A DNA stretch of 64,000 nt from Chionis minor (taxonomy: Eukaryota; Chordata; Aves; Charadriiformes; Chionididae), in contig VZSF01006722.1 in assembly GCA_013398295.1 (NCBI GenBank), forward strand, positions 2,124,492 to 2,188,491. Direction: 5' to 3'. The translations under genes and the position numbers were made by a program. The notes beneath the pieces were generated by a model. It did not search any database. It was not told the DNA's origin and saw only the letters and a program-made list of their open reading frames with translations. This document shows, in pieces, positions 12,391 through 23,900 of this stretch. Within the stretch, counting starts at the first letter, position 1. Every line of letters begins with the position of its first letter.

Positions 12391-13401
12391 GAATTTACAG
12401 CTGTGTCTGGGCATAAAGAGGATAGGATAGGAGATAAATTCTAGGAAATCTAAAGGTGGATCACCAGATACAGATTCCAGCTGTGCCTGTGTGAATCTGA
12501 AAAATTCTCATCTGATTTCATCTATTCTGCTGTGCCTTTATTGGAATAAATGGCTTCGAGAGCTCCTGGTGATTACGTGGCATTGTCATCGTACAATAGC
12601 AAGCTATTAACCATTATCTGGCATTTCAGGAACAGAGATACTGGTCTGTCAAATACTGTGGCAAATAATTATCCCTTTGAATCTTTTGAAGAGGTGAAGC
12701 GGAGCTGAATGTTTGTAGTATCAAGAAGGTTTTAATTTTATAATATTCCCTACAGAGAGGACTCTCTTAAAATGATTTTTTCCCCCAATTTTGTCGGTTT
12801 TGTGGTTGGTTTTGTTTGTTTTTTACATGGCATAAAGATGGTAGCATGTGTCTTGAGTTAGATGAAGTGTGCTGGAACACTCACTGCGCTTGTTGTAGTC
12901 CAGATCTGCTAAACAACCAGAAGACAAAAATGTAAAAGCAAACAACAGGAGAGAGAGAGGCTGTGACTTATAAGATGACTAGATGGCATTCTAATAATCT
13001 TGCTGTTACAGGAAAGCAAGTTCAGCATATGAATTTATTAGATGTTCTGTGACCTGGCAAATTTTAATCAATATCAGCTGCTAAAGTTACAGGTTTTTAG
13101 CTGTCTTTTTAATCTGAGTCTTGTAGGAGAAGACTGCATAAAATAGCCTTGCCTAAGCCAGGATGTTGGGTTGGTTCATTTTATTTTTTTTTTTCAGTAG
13201 TGTAGGGGTTGGAAAAAGTGGGGCAGAGAAAGAAAAGGAGTTACAGGAAAGGTGTTAACAGCAGGAAAATACTTGGAAATGTGCTTCGGATGTGTTAGCG
13301 GTTAGATGAAGGTGGTGGGGAAGTGGGCTGAAGGCCTAGCCTGGTTTGTCAGGTTGTCTCTCAGGATCGGTAACAGTGTGGGTTCCTCCGTGTCAAGGTG
13401 C
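12391..13401. other. Non-coding stretch downstream of the RT fossil
   Basis: RNase H and integrase would be expected here if more of the Ty3/gypsy element survived. I could not recognise either in any frame. The stretch holds short T-rich runs near 12779-12830 and 13180-13195 and nothing else. Confidence 0.45.
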
Positions 13402-13640
13402 ATCATAGGAACATAGTGGTTACATGGCATTAGGCCAGGAGTCCACCTTGTCCGGTGTGTTGTCTCTAGAGTGCTAACAGCAGAGTATAAGAATAAGATA
13501 TGTTGCAGATTGATAGTTCTCCTGAGAGCTTCCAGCAATCAGCTTTAAGGATTTCCAGAGCTGTTTCTGGACTGTCACGCCTAACATTTTCTTGATGTGA
13601 TTTAATCCTTTAAGCAAACCTCATTCCCCACGGGAACCCC
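13402..13640 (+). repeat. Old interspersed amniote repeat relic
   Basis: The run CATAGGAACATAG, then GGCATTAGGCCAGGAGTCCA, CCTTGTCC and GTGT, and later TTCCAGCAATCAG and GATTTCCAGAGCTG, matches in order a diverged interspersed repeat that I know from turtle, crocodile and bird intergenic DNA (the form beginning 'aacataagaatggccatactgg'). The family name is uncertain. The 3' limit is vague because similarity fades after about 13570. Confidence 0.45.
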
Positions 13641-16600
13641 TTAAATTCTCTAGTCTGATGTTGCAATGGTTTGGTTGCAGATTTCCCCACCGGAAATCTC
13701 AGCCCATGTTCTTGAGATTTAGTATTTTCAAACCACTTCTATTAATCATCAATGCCAAATGAGAAGTGCTTCAAAAGTGCAAGTGGGATTTGCTTATTCT
13801 CCCGTTATTTGGTTTACCAGGAATGGCGTCCTCTGTGTCTGATTTTAAATATTATTTTCATCTTCTAATTTTTCCTGTCCTAAACTTCTTTTTGCTTGCT
13901 AGTCTTCATGTCCACCCAGTGCTTGAGTTGAATCAGAACATAAATATAATTGTATGTAACAGTCTTCTCTTACTTTGTTTCTAGAGCTGCAGCCCTCAGC
14001 TGCTTTGGGGCACTGTGCTAGGATGTAAGTACTTCACCTTTTTGCTGTTTGTTATTAATTATTATAAATGTATGAAAATATTAAGTGGGGAGCATGAAAT
14101 TAGCTAACTCTGACAGGTATCTTGTGTTAGTGGTATCCTGATATTTTGGGGTATATTGTGCCAATTACTTGTATCTGAATTAGTGGGAATTGCAAGTGCT
14201 CTGATCCTGAAGATAGGCCATTTATTTGGAAGCATAAACAGGCTTGAAGATTTACAAGTGGGCAGACATACTAGTAAAGTTTATAATACCCTTCATCTGA
14301 AAGCGCCATGAGCTTTCTTCCAGTTGTCCTGTGAATATCTAGGAGGTTTCTGTTTGCCAGTATAATCTAAATATTCACATTATTAAAAGCACAGAAGGTT
14401 TTGCTTTTCAGTGGCATGAACTGGGATTTAACATTTTTTAATTTTTTTTTTTTTAAAAGATAGTTTCCCTTACTTCAACTCCCTGGGCATGCAGGTAAAA
14501 CACAACTGTCAAATTTTATTCAAGTTTGGAATTGGGGTAAACTCTGCAAGGTATATTTCACCCCAGAGCAACCCATCTGTGCAAGATGTACCGGTGCAAC
14601 ACGTCAGCACATACAACTGTGTTTGCTGTCAGCCTGGATGAGAAGAGAAGGACTCTTGACTCCGGGGAAAAAGTTGTTTAAAGCCTATTTCTGCAGGTGA
14701 ACAGCTTGCTGGGCTGAGGCACGCTGCCCTGATGCGTGGGGCTACAGTGCCCTCTTGTGCGAGTGAGCACTGGTAAACAGCGGCTCATTCAAAAGGTCTC
14801 TCCAGAACACCTGGCTGCCAGGGAAGGAAGGAATGGAAGACAAAATCCTCTTCCTGCCGTGGCCTTTTGCAGCCGTGTTTTAGTCACCAGCAATTTGTTT
14901 GGTTCTGTGATATGATGCAAATATAAGGACAGCCTTCGGGCTTTTACAGCTTAAAATGTGCTTTGTATTCTGCAAGTATTTTGGCATTAGCTGGAAACTG
15001 AATGCTTAGCTATTTCTGTTGTGGTCATGCCCACAGGACCTGTTATGGGCAGGAGCTCCTGGTTGTGCTACGTGCTGTCTTCACACTTAGAGGTAGGGCC
15101 CTTGTGGTGCTGTGGGGCTTTAGCTGCATAGGAAAAATAAGTAAGCAAAGCTGACTATTCTTTTGCAGGAATAAAGACAGAAGTTTCTTCCTCCCCCCAC
15201 CCCAAACTTGTCAGCTGCACTTCATCTGCCTCTGAAATTAGAGACATTGAATTAATAACTCTTGATTGGAAAAAAGAAGAAAACTTCAAAGGAAGAAAGG
15301 GCACAGTGATCAGAACTAAGTGAGCAGGACAGACCCAGGAGGGTTTTGACACATTATCATTTGAAAATGGCAAAGCAAAAATCTGCTGTGACCACAGTGT
15401 TTCAAGATTACTGTAAGCCAAGAAAAATACCTGCCTATGCAAATAAGTTTAATCATGACATAGAAAATTCAGGGAATGTGTCCCACTCATTTGATCAAAT
15501 GCCTTTTGATCATGCTAAAATTATAGCTAGCCTTTCGAGGGTATAATTCATAACAAAACTGTAGGGAATGTAAGTGACAACTAAGCCAGAAAATTGTCAT
15601 TGTATTACCAAGACCAAGTGTGTAAGAAAAAAAATAAAAATCCAAACCTAGTTCCTCAATACAAGCTACTGAACTGCATAAACCTAGAAAAAGAAGGACT
15701 TGGCACAGGTTTTTCCACGTGTAAGGCACTTTGACTTCAGTTGAAGTCCACAGGTAGACTGTAGAGTCTCTCTGCAGTCATTGAAAAATCACAGTTCATT
15801 GCTTTGGGTTTGTTTTTTTTTTTTTTTTTAAATTTCCTACTGTGTTTTTCTCTGATAAGCATGTAGATTCAGAAATCCGTTTTTGTCTCATGTTAAACAT
15901 TCTATTCTAAGCATTTGGTTTTGATGTAATAAACAGTGAGAATTCCACCCTAACTATTTGATTGAGAGTCCACAGAGGAGAGTCTGGAGAGAGGGAGATA
16001 CAAAAATGAGGGGAGAGCTGATAAGGTGAAATGCAAACTGAACTGAGCTGCACAGAAAGGAGCCGAGAAACAGGGAAGGAGAGAAAGGATGCTATCCTGA
16101 CTAGAAAAAAAAAAGATGCAGCGTGCCAGAGGACCTGTATGAAAGTAACTGGGAGCAGAATTTAGCTATTAAAATGCTGTCATCCTGCACCTGTCTTCCA
16201 ATCCTCTTGGCACGTCCCATAACATTCCCCAGTCTGTCCTTACTGCTTCTTATTGGTCCTTATTGGGCACTAGGCTTGCACCTGCAAACACCATCGCCAG
16301 CCCTTAAGCTAGAGCAATGTGAGATTCAGCTGGAGTTGTGGAAACACCATGTCTTCTTGCTTACTGAAGTAGACAATTCTCATAGGTTAGGCCCTGTGGC
16401 AGAAAGGAAGTGAGTGTGCCATAAAACTAGTTAATTCACTGCTTTACTTTGGTTTAATAAAGATAGGTTTTGTTTACTAGCCAAATGCAAGACATTAACC
16501 CCGTTAATAATTACCTTAACTATCACAAATTTGCTTTAAGTTAGTCTTTTTTCATCCAAAGATCCTATTAATTAAATGCCAGTGCTGCTCAGCATCATGA

Positions 16601-19600
16601 AAATGTGCAAATGTATTTGCTACGTTCTGCACTTACTGGATCATGTGTTTTCCACCTTAAGTACACTGATTGGATAAATACAAGATACGGGCAAAGCCTC
16701 TGGCTCCTGAGGGCTGTCCTGAAGACCAGGCTTACTTATTGGTGCAGTACAAAGGTGTAGGGGTTGACTTCAGCTCTGAGTCTCCTGGGATAGTGCTTAG
16801 GCTACAACACCTTCCTGCAGAGTTCATCACCAGGAGGTTCAACTCTGCAAAAAAATAACGATTTTTTTTTTTTTTTTTTTGCAGATGAATGAGGTGCTTC
16901 CACGTATGCCCAGCTGTGCAGTGCTTTCATATCCCAGCATGTGTTTGTAAACTTACTTGCAAGGATTTTCATAATTTCTGGCGTATTTGCCGTTTGGGAG
17001 GTGAACTTTCATGTGTCTGAGTTTTCATATTTCAGCTATAGCATCATCAGTGCCTACATGGACACATTAATTCTTGTCTGCTGTTGAAATCAGAGCACAG
17101 TTGAGTGCAGCAGCGGAAAGCCTTTGCTTTCCACAAAAGCAAAGTGATGACCCAGGCTGTCCATTTTGCTCTTCATGACGGACATTGGCTCCAGTTGGAA
17201 TCAGGAGGAGTTCAGAAGGATCCAGGAGCTCCTGTCCCACGCAGGAGAAAAACATAGAGAATTTGTTGCTCCCAGCAGGGCAATGGCTCCGTACTTTTAA
17301 CCAGCTGCCAGGGATGGACTAAGCTGTCACTCTGAGCTCCTTGCAGCTGTGTGAGAATGCAGCTCCAGAGGAGCCCAGCCCTAAGCAGGGAGTGAGCAGA
17401 TACCTTTGCGTATGAAGAAGGCTCGTGCCAGATGATGTAAAAGAATGACTGAATTCTTTTCAGAATTCAGCTGGCACAGCTGCAGATACTGCTGAGAGAG
17501 GAGAGCTATCAGTCCCCAGAAAGTTGCAGTTGGAATATATGCGCCCTGTAAAGCTATGGAGGTGGCTAAAAGCATGTTTCATTGCGTTTCAAGCTCCACC
17601 TACTCCATTGGAGTACCGCGTTGTGGGATCAAATTTACAGGGAAGTCGTCCCCAAAATGGTTGAACACAGTTCTGCAGGTTCTGGGACTTGTGCAATGAT
17701 ACCATTACACTTTGTGGCTACGGTCTTTTTAACTAACCCTGCATTTGTGCAGGAGCACCTGGGCATAAAGTCCATGGAAAACCAGAGGCTATAATGTAAG
17801 TGGGCCTGGAGTTCATCTCTTGGCACAAATGCTTTTTGAGCTCATGCTGTGAGTAGCTTTTATTAGCAACGTGCCCAGGTTGGACAAGCTGTGATATCCA
17901 GGGGTAATAAACCAGAGGATTTAAGAGTGAGCCACAAATTAGCTATAAGCTGAGAGTGGGTGGCTGCTTGAAGAAGTAGGGCTTTTCTTTTGCAATAAGT
18001 GAATGGTACCTACAAACCATATATTTACAAAACATTCAACATCTGCGGCTTTGTTTGATTTCAGTAGGTCAGGGAGCAAACACTGGTCATTTATTTGGAC
18101 TAGGTGGTCCTTTATTTGCAAGGTGACTGAGTTATAACAAGGTTACTCTATTTAGATGAAAATTGATGGTTTCATACCAGGCTTAAGAGCCTTAAGGGCC
18201 TATTTAATGTGCATTGATCTTTTTGTATGTGAATACAGGATATGTGCTGGAGCTGTTCAAACAGGTTTTTGTTTTTTCTAAGGCAAAAAATAATTGAGAA
18301 TAGGCAGAAGTGGGACAAGACAGTAATGAATGGTAGATGTGACTTTCACAGTCTATGGAGGGTGAAAATATTAGAGGAAGGTGACTGTTCCCAGAGGTGT
18401 GGTGCACATGTGCAGCTCGTGGGGAATTTCATGAGGAAAGGAAGGCACAGATATTTTTATCAGGTCAGTGCTTCCTGCAGACTCTTGACTGTACTAGCAT
18501 TTGCCTTCTTGCATAGACTTAGGTCTGTGCAGGATCAGTAACGGTCTGTTGGTAGATGAGGTATTTGGACGTTGTTCTGTTGCACTGAATAAAATGGATT
18601 ATTCAGAGTTTGAAAAATTAGTTCATTGTCATTCAAAGAAAGAGAACATATAATGTAAAGAAGCGCTGTTTGTGTACAAAAATATCAAAGGTATCCCTTT
18701 CAAAGTGTACTAGGATTTCTCTGTTGTATTTACCACCAGAGGGCAGGTTTGTGTCACAAAACCTATTTGCTCATTTTGTGCGAACCCAATGTGAAGTTCA
18801 CCGGTCATGTTCAATCTTAGTCAGAAAAAAAGTTTTGTTCTGTGGTAATTTTCCTTGAAAATTACTTTTTAATTTTTTTTAAAAAAACCTAGATGAAATC
18901 CTATTGAAAAATTCTAAAAATCTATCCCCCAAACACATTCCTCTTGTTCTCTACGATTGTTGTGAAATTGCTGTTGGTTCATTTCTCACAGTGCATTTCT
19001 TTCCTGTTTCTATCATACTGGAATATCTAAGATGTTTTCAGCATTGGCTTCACGTGAAGACAACTAAGTGATACGCTCACAGTTGCAAAGACATGGAAAG
19101 GTAGTGTTCTGTTTCAGTGAGGTAGTATAAAATACTGTTGTACCAGCAAAACGCAAAGGCCTAGAGGCTAAAAATGGTAAAAACTTTATAATCCTGGCAT
19201 GCGAGACACTGAGGAAAAAATCAGGTGGTTACATCATAGTAACAAGCCCCAGCAGGGTTAACCACATGCCCGTGTTTGTGTAATTTTCTCAATGCCATTT
19301 TGGTTTCAAAGTGACATGTTGTGGCAGTGCCAGCACGGGACGTTCTGTAGCGGAGGCGGCAAATGCTTTTCTAATTCATGTGTCATCCCCTGGAATCCTG
19401 TTCTTTCTGCTGCAACTACTTCACCTTGTGTTGCCTGTGTGTGAATCAACAGGACAGCTTGAACTCATCAGCTGGATGCACCAGCTTTTGCTTCTGCTTC
19501 CTTAGTGTCTCATCACTGCTTGTTTTGTCTTCCGTCTGGTTTTGAGCTTTGGATTTTAGGTTTCAGTTGTCACTTTGCATACTGTGCCCCTAAATGACAT

Positions 19601-20575
19601 TGTGATGAAAATACACCTATTTTACAGGCATATATAGCCAGTAGCCAGTACTGCTGTTCACTTTAGTATCTGCTGTAAAAATGCATACTAATGCTCTTAA
19701 AAAAAGCATTGCTTTTCATGCACTATATTTTAGATTTATGTAATTTTGGAAAGTATGGACTAACACCATAATACTGTACTCATCATTATAATCTAATGTT
19801 TTGACAATCACTGAAATAGCACAAGTATAGTCCACTGCCAACAAGCTGCGTACTGCTGTCTGCTGAGCTTTTGCTCAACAATGTTATCCAGGATAGTGCC
19901 TCTTCCTCACCTTCAAGCTGGTTTCGTAGTTTCACATTGTTTGTTCTTAAGGGTATGGCAGCATTTTCCTTTGCATCTGGAAATCAGCTCTCACTCCCCC
20001 CAGTCTAAACATTATTATGAAGTTTACTGTCTGGATGATTCAGTAGTATCTAAAGAGAGAGTGAACTTCATCAAGTCAGGAAGCATAGCCTTCACTTAAC
20101 TGGTGAAATGTTAACGAGGACTCTTAACAGCCTCCAGCGTATAACTGGCGTGGCCAATATTGAATCCAGGTCTCCAGAGGTGGAAGACTAGAAAAACTGG
20201 CCCCCGGGGGCAGATACCTCTTCTAACTCCCATCACATTTCTAATAGTTACTAGGGCAGAATAATGTTTCATGACCTTTGGGTTGTCCCATTACCGCAAC
20301 ATAATCTAACTGTGCAAGCTTTGCAAAGGTCACTGTAAAAATAAAAATATTTCCTGCTGTGATCCATACCCTCAAACGCAAAGGAAAAGAAATATCTTAA
20401 TAAATGTAGTGACATTTGCACTATAGGGCACAGTGCAAAGATCATGAACCATTATTCTGCACTAGTAATAATGTCACCTTTTTATTCTTGCCCAGTGGTT
20501 ACTGTATGACATTTGTGCTCACAGGGAAATTCCTGTGAATATCAGTAACTTAAAATACATTGCCTCGAGGACCTA
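13641..20575. other. Non-coding stretch with simple repeats and short palindromes
   Basis: No gene is supported. The stretch contains T-rich runs near 14435-14455, 15812-15830 and 16862-16880, a perfect 8-bp inverted repeat at 17449-17470, and a 40-nt segment at 13985-14024 flanked by strong splice-like signals. Open frames are under 100 codons with no family motifs. A faint MIR-like phrase (ATTGAATCCAGGTCTCC) occurs at 20159-20175. Confidence 0.5.
16862..16880. repeat. Poly(T) run
   Basis: Nineteen consecutive T, followed directly by GCAG. The combination mimics a 3' splice site, but no matching donor or conserved reading frame was found downstream. Confidence 0.8.
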
Positions 20576-20581
20576 TCGTTC

Positions 20582-20644
20582 TCCCATTGAAGTCAATGAA
20601 AGCTTTACCATTTGCTTACCAGTAACTGGGAACAGGACTGACCC
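20582..20644. repeat. Old amniote repeat relic with CCATTGAAGTCAATG core
   Basis: TCCCATTGAAGTCAATGAAAG followed about 25 bases later by GGGAACAGGACTGACCC is the pattern of a very common, highly diverged repeat in non-mammalian amniote DNA. There, CCATTGAAGTCAATGG-like near-palindromes precede a 'GGATCAGGCCC'-like tail. The family name is uncertain. Related scraps occur elsewhere in this window. Confidence 0.4.
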
Positions 20645-20869
20645 AGCATTTCTCATGATCAAAACTGAGATAGTTTTGAAGTGGGTTTGGTGGTGGTGTT
20701 TTGGTTTTTCTTTTTCCCATTAAAAAGTGTTTGTTCATTGAACACCTGATGAAACATGTTTCTTAAAAGATTATAACAGGTCATTTTATTATATCCATGA
20801 GAATTGTCACAACTGTATCTGCAGAAGACAGGTTATATGATGAGGTTTTTTGAAAAAATATAAGTCCCA

Positions 20870-20906
20870 ATTGCGCATGTACCCAACTCCTTGGTACATG
20901 CGCAAT
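20870..20906. repeat. Perfect 14-bp inverted repeat (hairpin)
   Basis: ATTGCGCATGTACC (20870-20883) is matched exactly by GGTACATGCGCAAT (20893-20906) across a 9-base loop. Both arms contain GCGCATG, a CpG-containing word that is rare in the surrounding AT-rich DNA. The stem is too short for a typical microRNA precursor. It could be a binding site for a dimeric factor or a remnant of a mobile-element end. Confidence 0.7.
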
Positions 20907-23900
20907 GATTTATGACTTGAGAGACAGATGTTACCTAATATTTCTTCACTACACTCTTATGTGATAAGGAAATAACTGTTCCCTCTATTTCTCATACAGA
21001 GAAATAGATTAATTCAGGATTTTCTGACAGAGATTACTGGTATGATATGACTGCTGCTACAGAATTCTTAATAATAATGAAGGCCTGAGTTTCACGGGTG
21101 TGGAAGTTCCTGGTTTTGTCCAAAAGACGCTGGTTCTTACACTAGTTATTTGCAAATGCCCTCAAGCCAATTTTTTTTTTTTTTTAAAGCTAAAGTATGT
21201 CAGCCTTAATCAACCTCTATGAGATTATGCCTGAGCTCTTAGAAGGAGGAGGTGGAGGGTTTGTATGCAACTGCAATCCATGTTGGCATTGGCCCCTGTC
21301 TAGAAACACACCTTAGCAATCAATACCTTTAATGTACCTCTGATAATATTTACAAGTCTGAGAAGAACTCCACCCCTCCTCATGTGTTAAGGAGAAGCCT
21401 ATCTGACAGAAAGGAAGTATTTGAAAGCTCGGTCAGTGGTAGGATTGCTTTATTCATTTTTCTGGATAAGATGGTGCCTGCCTGCCTCTGGTCTGGCTCC
21501 TGTGGAGGAGATAAATGTTTCCTTCCCCAGCCTCAGTATGTGCCTGTATCAGAGCAAAATACAACAGCAGTTCTGAGGGAAGTGCACAGGCTGTTATTTC
21601 TTAAGAGCTTGTGGTGAGTAAAATTGTCCCCAGCTGCAGGGAATGGTTCATGTCTACAATTTGAGGAAGAAGGCAGCATTGTATCATCCAGTTCTCAAAC
21701 GTGTGCTGCAGCCAGGCTTGCGGTGGGGGAAGGTTTCCAATGCAGTGGGTTGTGTGGGTAGAAGAGGGGGCCCATGTTGATCAGGTGCATCCCATAGTGG
21801 GACTTTGTTGGACTTGGGAACTCAGTAGGTGGGATCTGGTGACAAAAGAGCTGTGGCCTCTTTGACACCATGATCCACTAAACTCACCTCAGCTTGTGGT
21901 TTGGTCTCAAACACGAAGTTTAACCCCGGCTGCAGACAAATGTGAAATGGGAATCACTTCCCAACGTGTCTGGTGCATGAGACTGAGCAAATTCAGTAGT
22001 ACAGGCTAACATTCCAGGTGTGCTCCGGAGAGCTAGGGCAAAGACAGGGTCTGCTTCTCAAAAGGCTAGCCTCTGAACAGCACAGTCGGATCCTATCCTT
22101 ATTTTCCTGCTCCTTGTCCAGGCCAGGAGAGCCGACAGGCTTGCACAGTCTGTAAGCAGCTGAGTACAATTTTTCCTATGGGTGGTAGTATTTAGAAAGT
22201 GTCCCGCCTTGCTTCTTTCAGATTGCTATCACCCTCCCCTGATGGGATTAAGAGCCTGGCTTCACAGGCATTGCCTGATCCAGCTGGCTTTTGCAGGGAT
22301 GAGGCGGGTGGGTAGTGATGAGAAAACAGGATGGGTGATGACTTTGTCGCTGTGCTAGTAATCTTTGCTTGGGTGAGGGGAAGACATGGGATGGAGTAAA
22401 AAGTTGTAATTCTCACCCATAGCGAGAATTCCTTTAAACATTTGAAAGAAATGATCGGGGAGCAGACATCCATCCTGCTTTTCTGACTCATTGCCATGTT
22501 TTCAGACAGCGTTCCCTCCAGCCTCCCGCTGCCTGTAGCACTGCTGTCCCAATTTATTTCTATAGAAAGCTATCACAAGAATTTTCATCTTTAAAAATAT
22601 AATTAAAGAATTAACGTTGTAATACATTGAGTTTTGAAATGTACTGAAATCACTAAGAAAATTAACTCTCCTTTATAAAAAACAAAAAGCAGCAACACTC
22701 AAGTTATTTACGAGCTGGGTGATTTGAAGTGCTCTCATAGGCCCTTTACTTCTTTCAGAAGAGTCTGTCCTTCATCCCCAGATGATCTTATCACAGGGTG
22801 CCTACAGAGGGGGATAAAGTACAGTTTGATCTTATAATGAATGGTTACCTGGCTTGCTCGTCTCTCTAGATTTGGAAGAAGGAAGACCCACAGGGGAGAA
22901 ATGTTCTGAACGGAAGAGCAGGAATAAATGGAAGAATGGTCTGTGAGGTATCAAGCTGTGTGTGTTTTCTTCTGAATCGGCTTGCGAGCTTCGTTACTAG
23001 CGTGCTGTTTGGAAGCACTGAGGGACAGGCAGCTGCCCTTTTCCAAGCTTCTTTTATACAGTAGAGCCTGGAGGTGAAAGGCTCGTATAACTTTGCAGTA
23101 TCCTTATGAAAGTTGCTGTGAAGACTGATTCTGCCACAGGTACTTTTGAAAGCTTCACTTTGCACGTCTTCAGCAGCAGCCACAAATACTTTCAGTTCTG
23201 GGTCCAGACTTTTGAGGATCAGCTTAGTCAGCAAGGGAAACTTAGTCTTCACATTTGATAGCCTTTAATTACACATGCATACATATATAAATGCATAGAT
23301 TATCTACTACCTCCTACTGCAAATGTCTCACTGAAATTAATGAGGTTATTCAAAGAATAAACTATGAGTAATAATGAATAATATTAATACTCAGCATGAC
23401 TAATAGTGGTAGGAGGGAGAGTCTTAATGACTTAGACAAGGAGGGTCTGCTGAGAGTCAGCATCTGATTTGCACGAACAATTCCTTTTCAGAGTGGTGAA
23501 GCTGTTGCTCACTTGGAACCAATCATTAAGTTACAGCCCCCATTTTATCAAAAACTTCTTGATCTCTGTCTTTATGCCTTTCTCAAGGCATAGCTTACAT
23601 GTGTGGCAGAAAATGAGTCATGCCCAGGCAGTTGGTCTTCTGATCCCTTTTCTGTGTAGTTTTAGTGTAGCCTACATCTTTGCAGCAACTTTTTGTTTAG
23701 AGATCATGTTTCAAAAAGCCTGTCACAAAGCTCCTCACAAGAGTCTTTTTTTCATTTAACGTGGGAGAGAGAGCATGAGATGAGGAACTGGTTAAGCAAT
23801 AAGAGAAAAGCAGAATGAGATCATATTTTGAAACGGTTAACGGTTCCTGGTGCAGTGCCTCAGGATCTGCCTGAGGCTAAGCCATATTGTTACATACTGG

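Noticed and set aside
16862..16884. Poly(T) plus GCAG as a splice acceptor
   Set aside because: No donor at a sensible distance and no conserved frame; a poly(T) run followed by GCAG can easily arise by chance.
17449..17470. Perfect 8-bp inverted repeat CTGAATTC / GAATTCAG
   Set aside because: This length is expected by chance in 64 kb, and nothing nearby supports a role.
21570..21790. A possible Ty3/gypsy integrase C-terminal fragment (VHVYNLRKKAA)
   Set aside because: Only one short phrase is suggestive, it is 9 kb from the RT fossil, and no zinc-finger or DDE core could be found.
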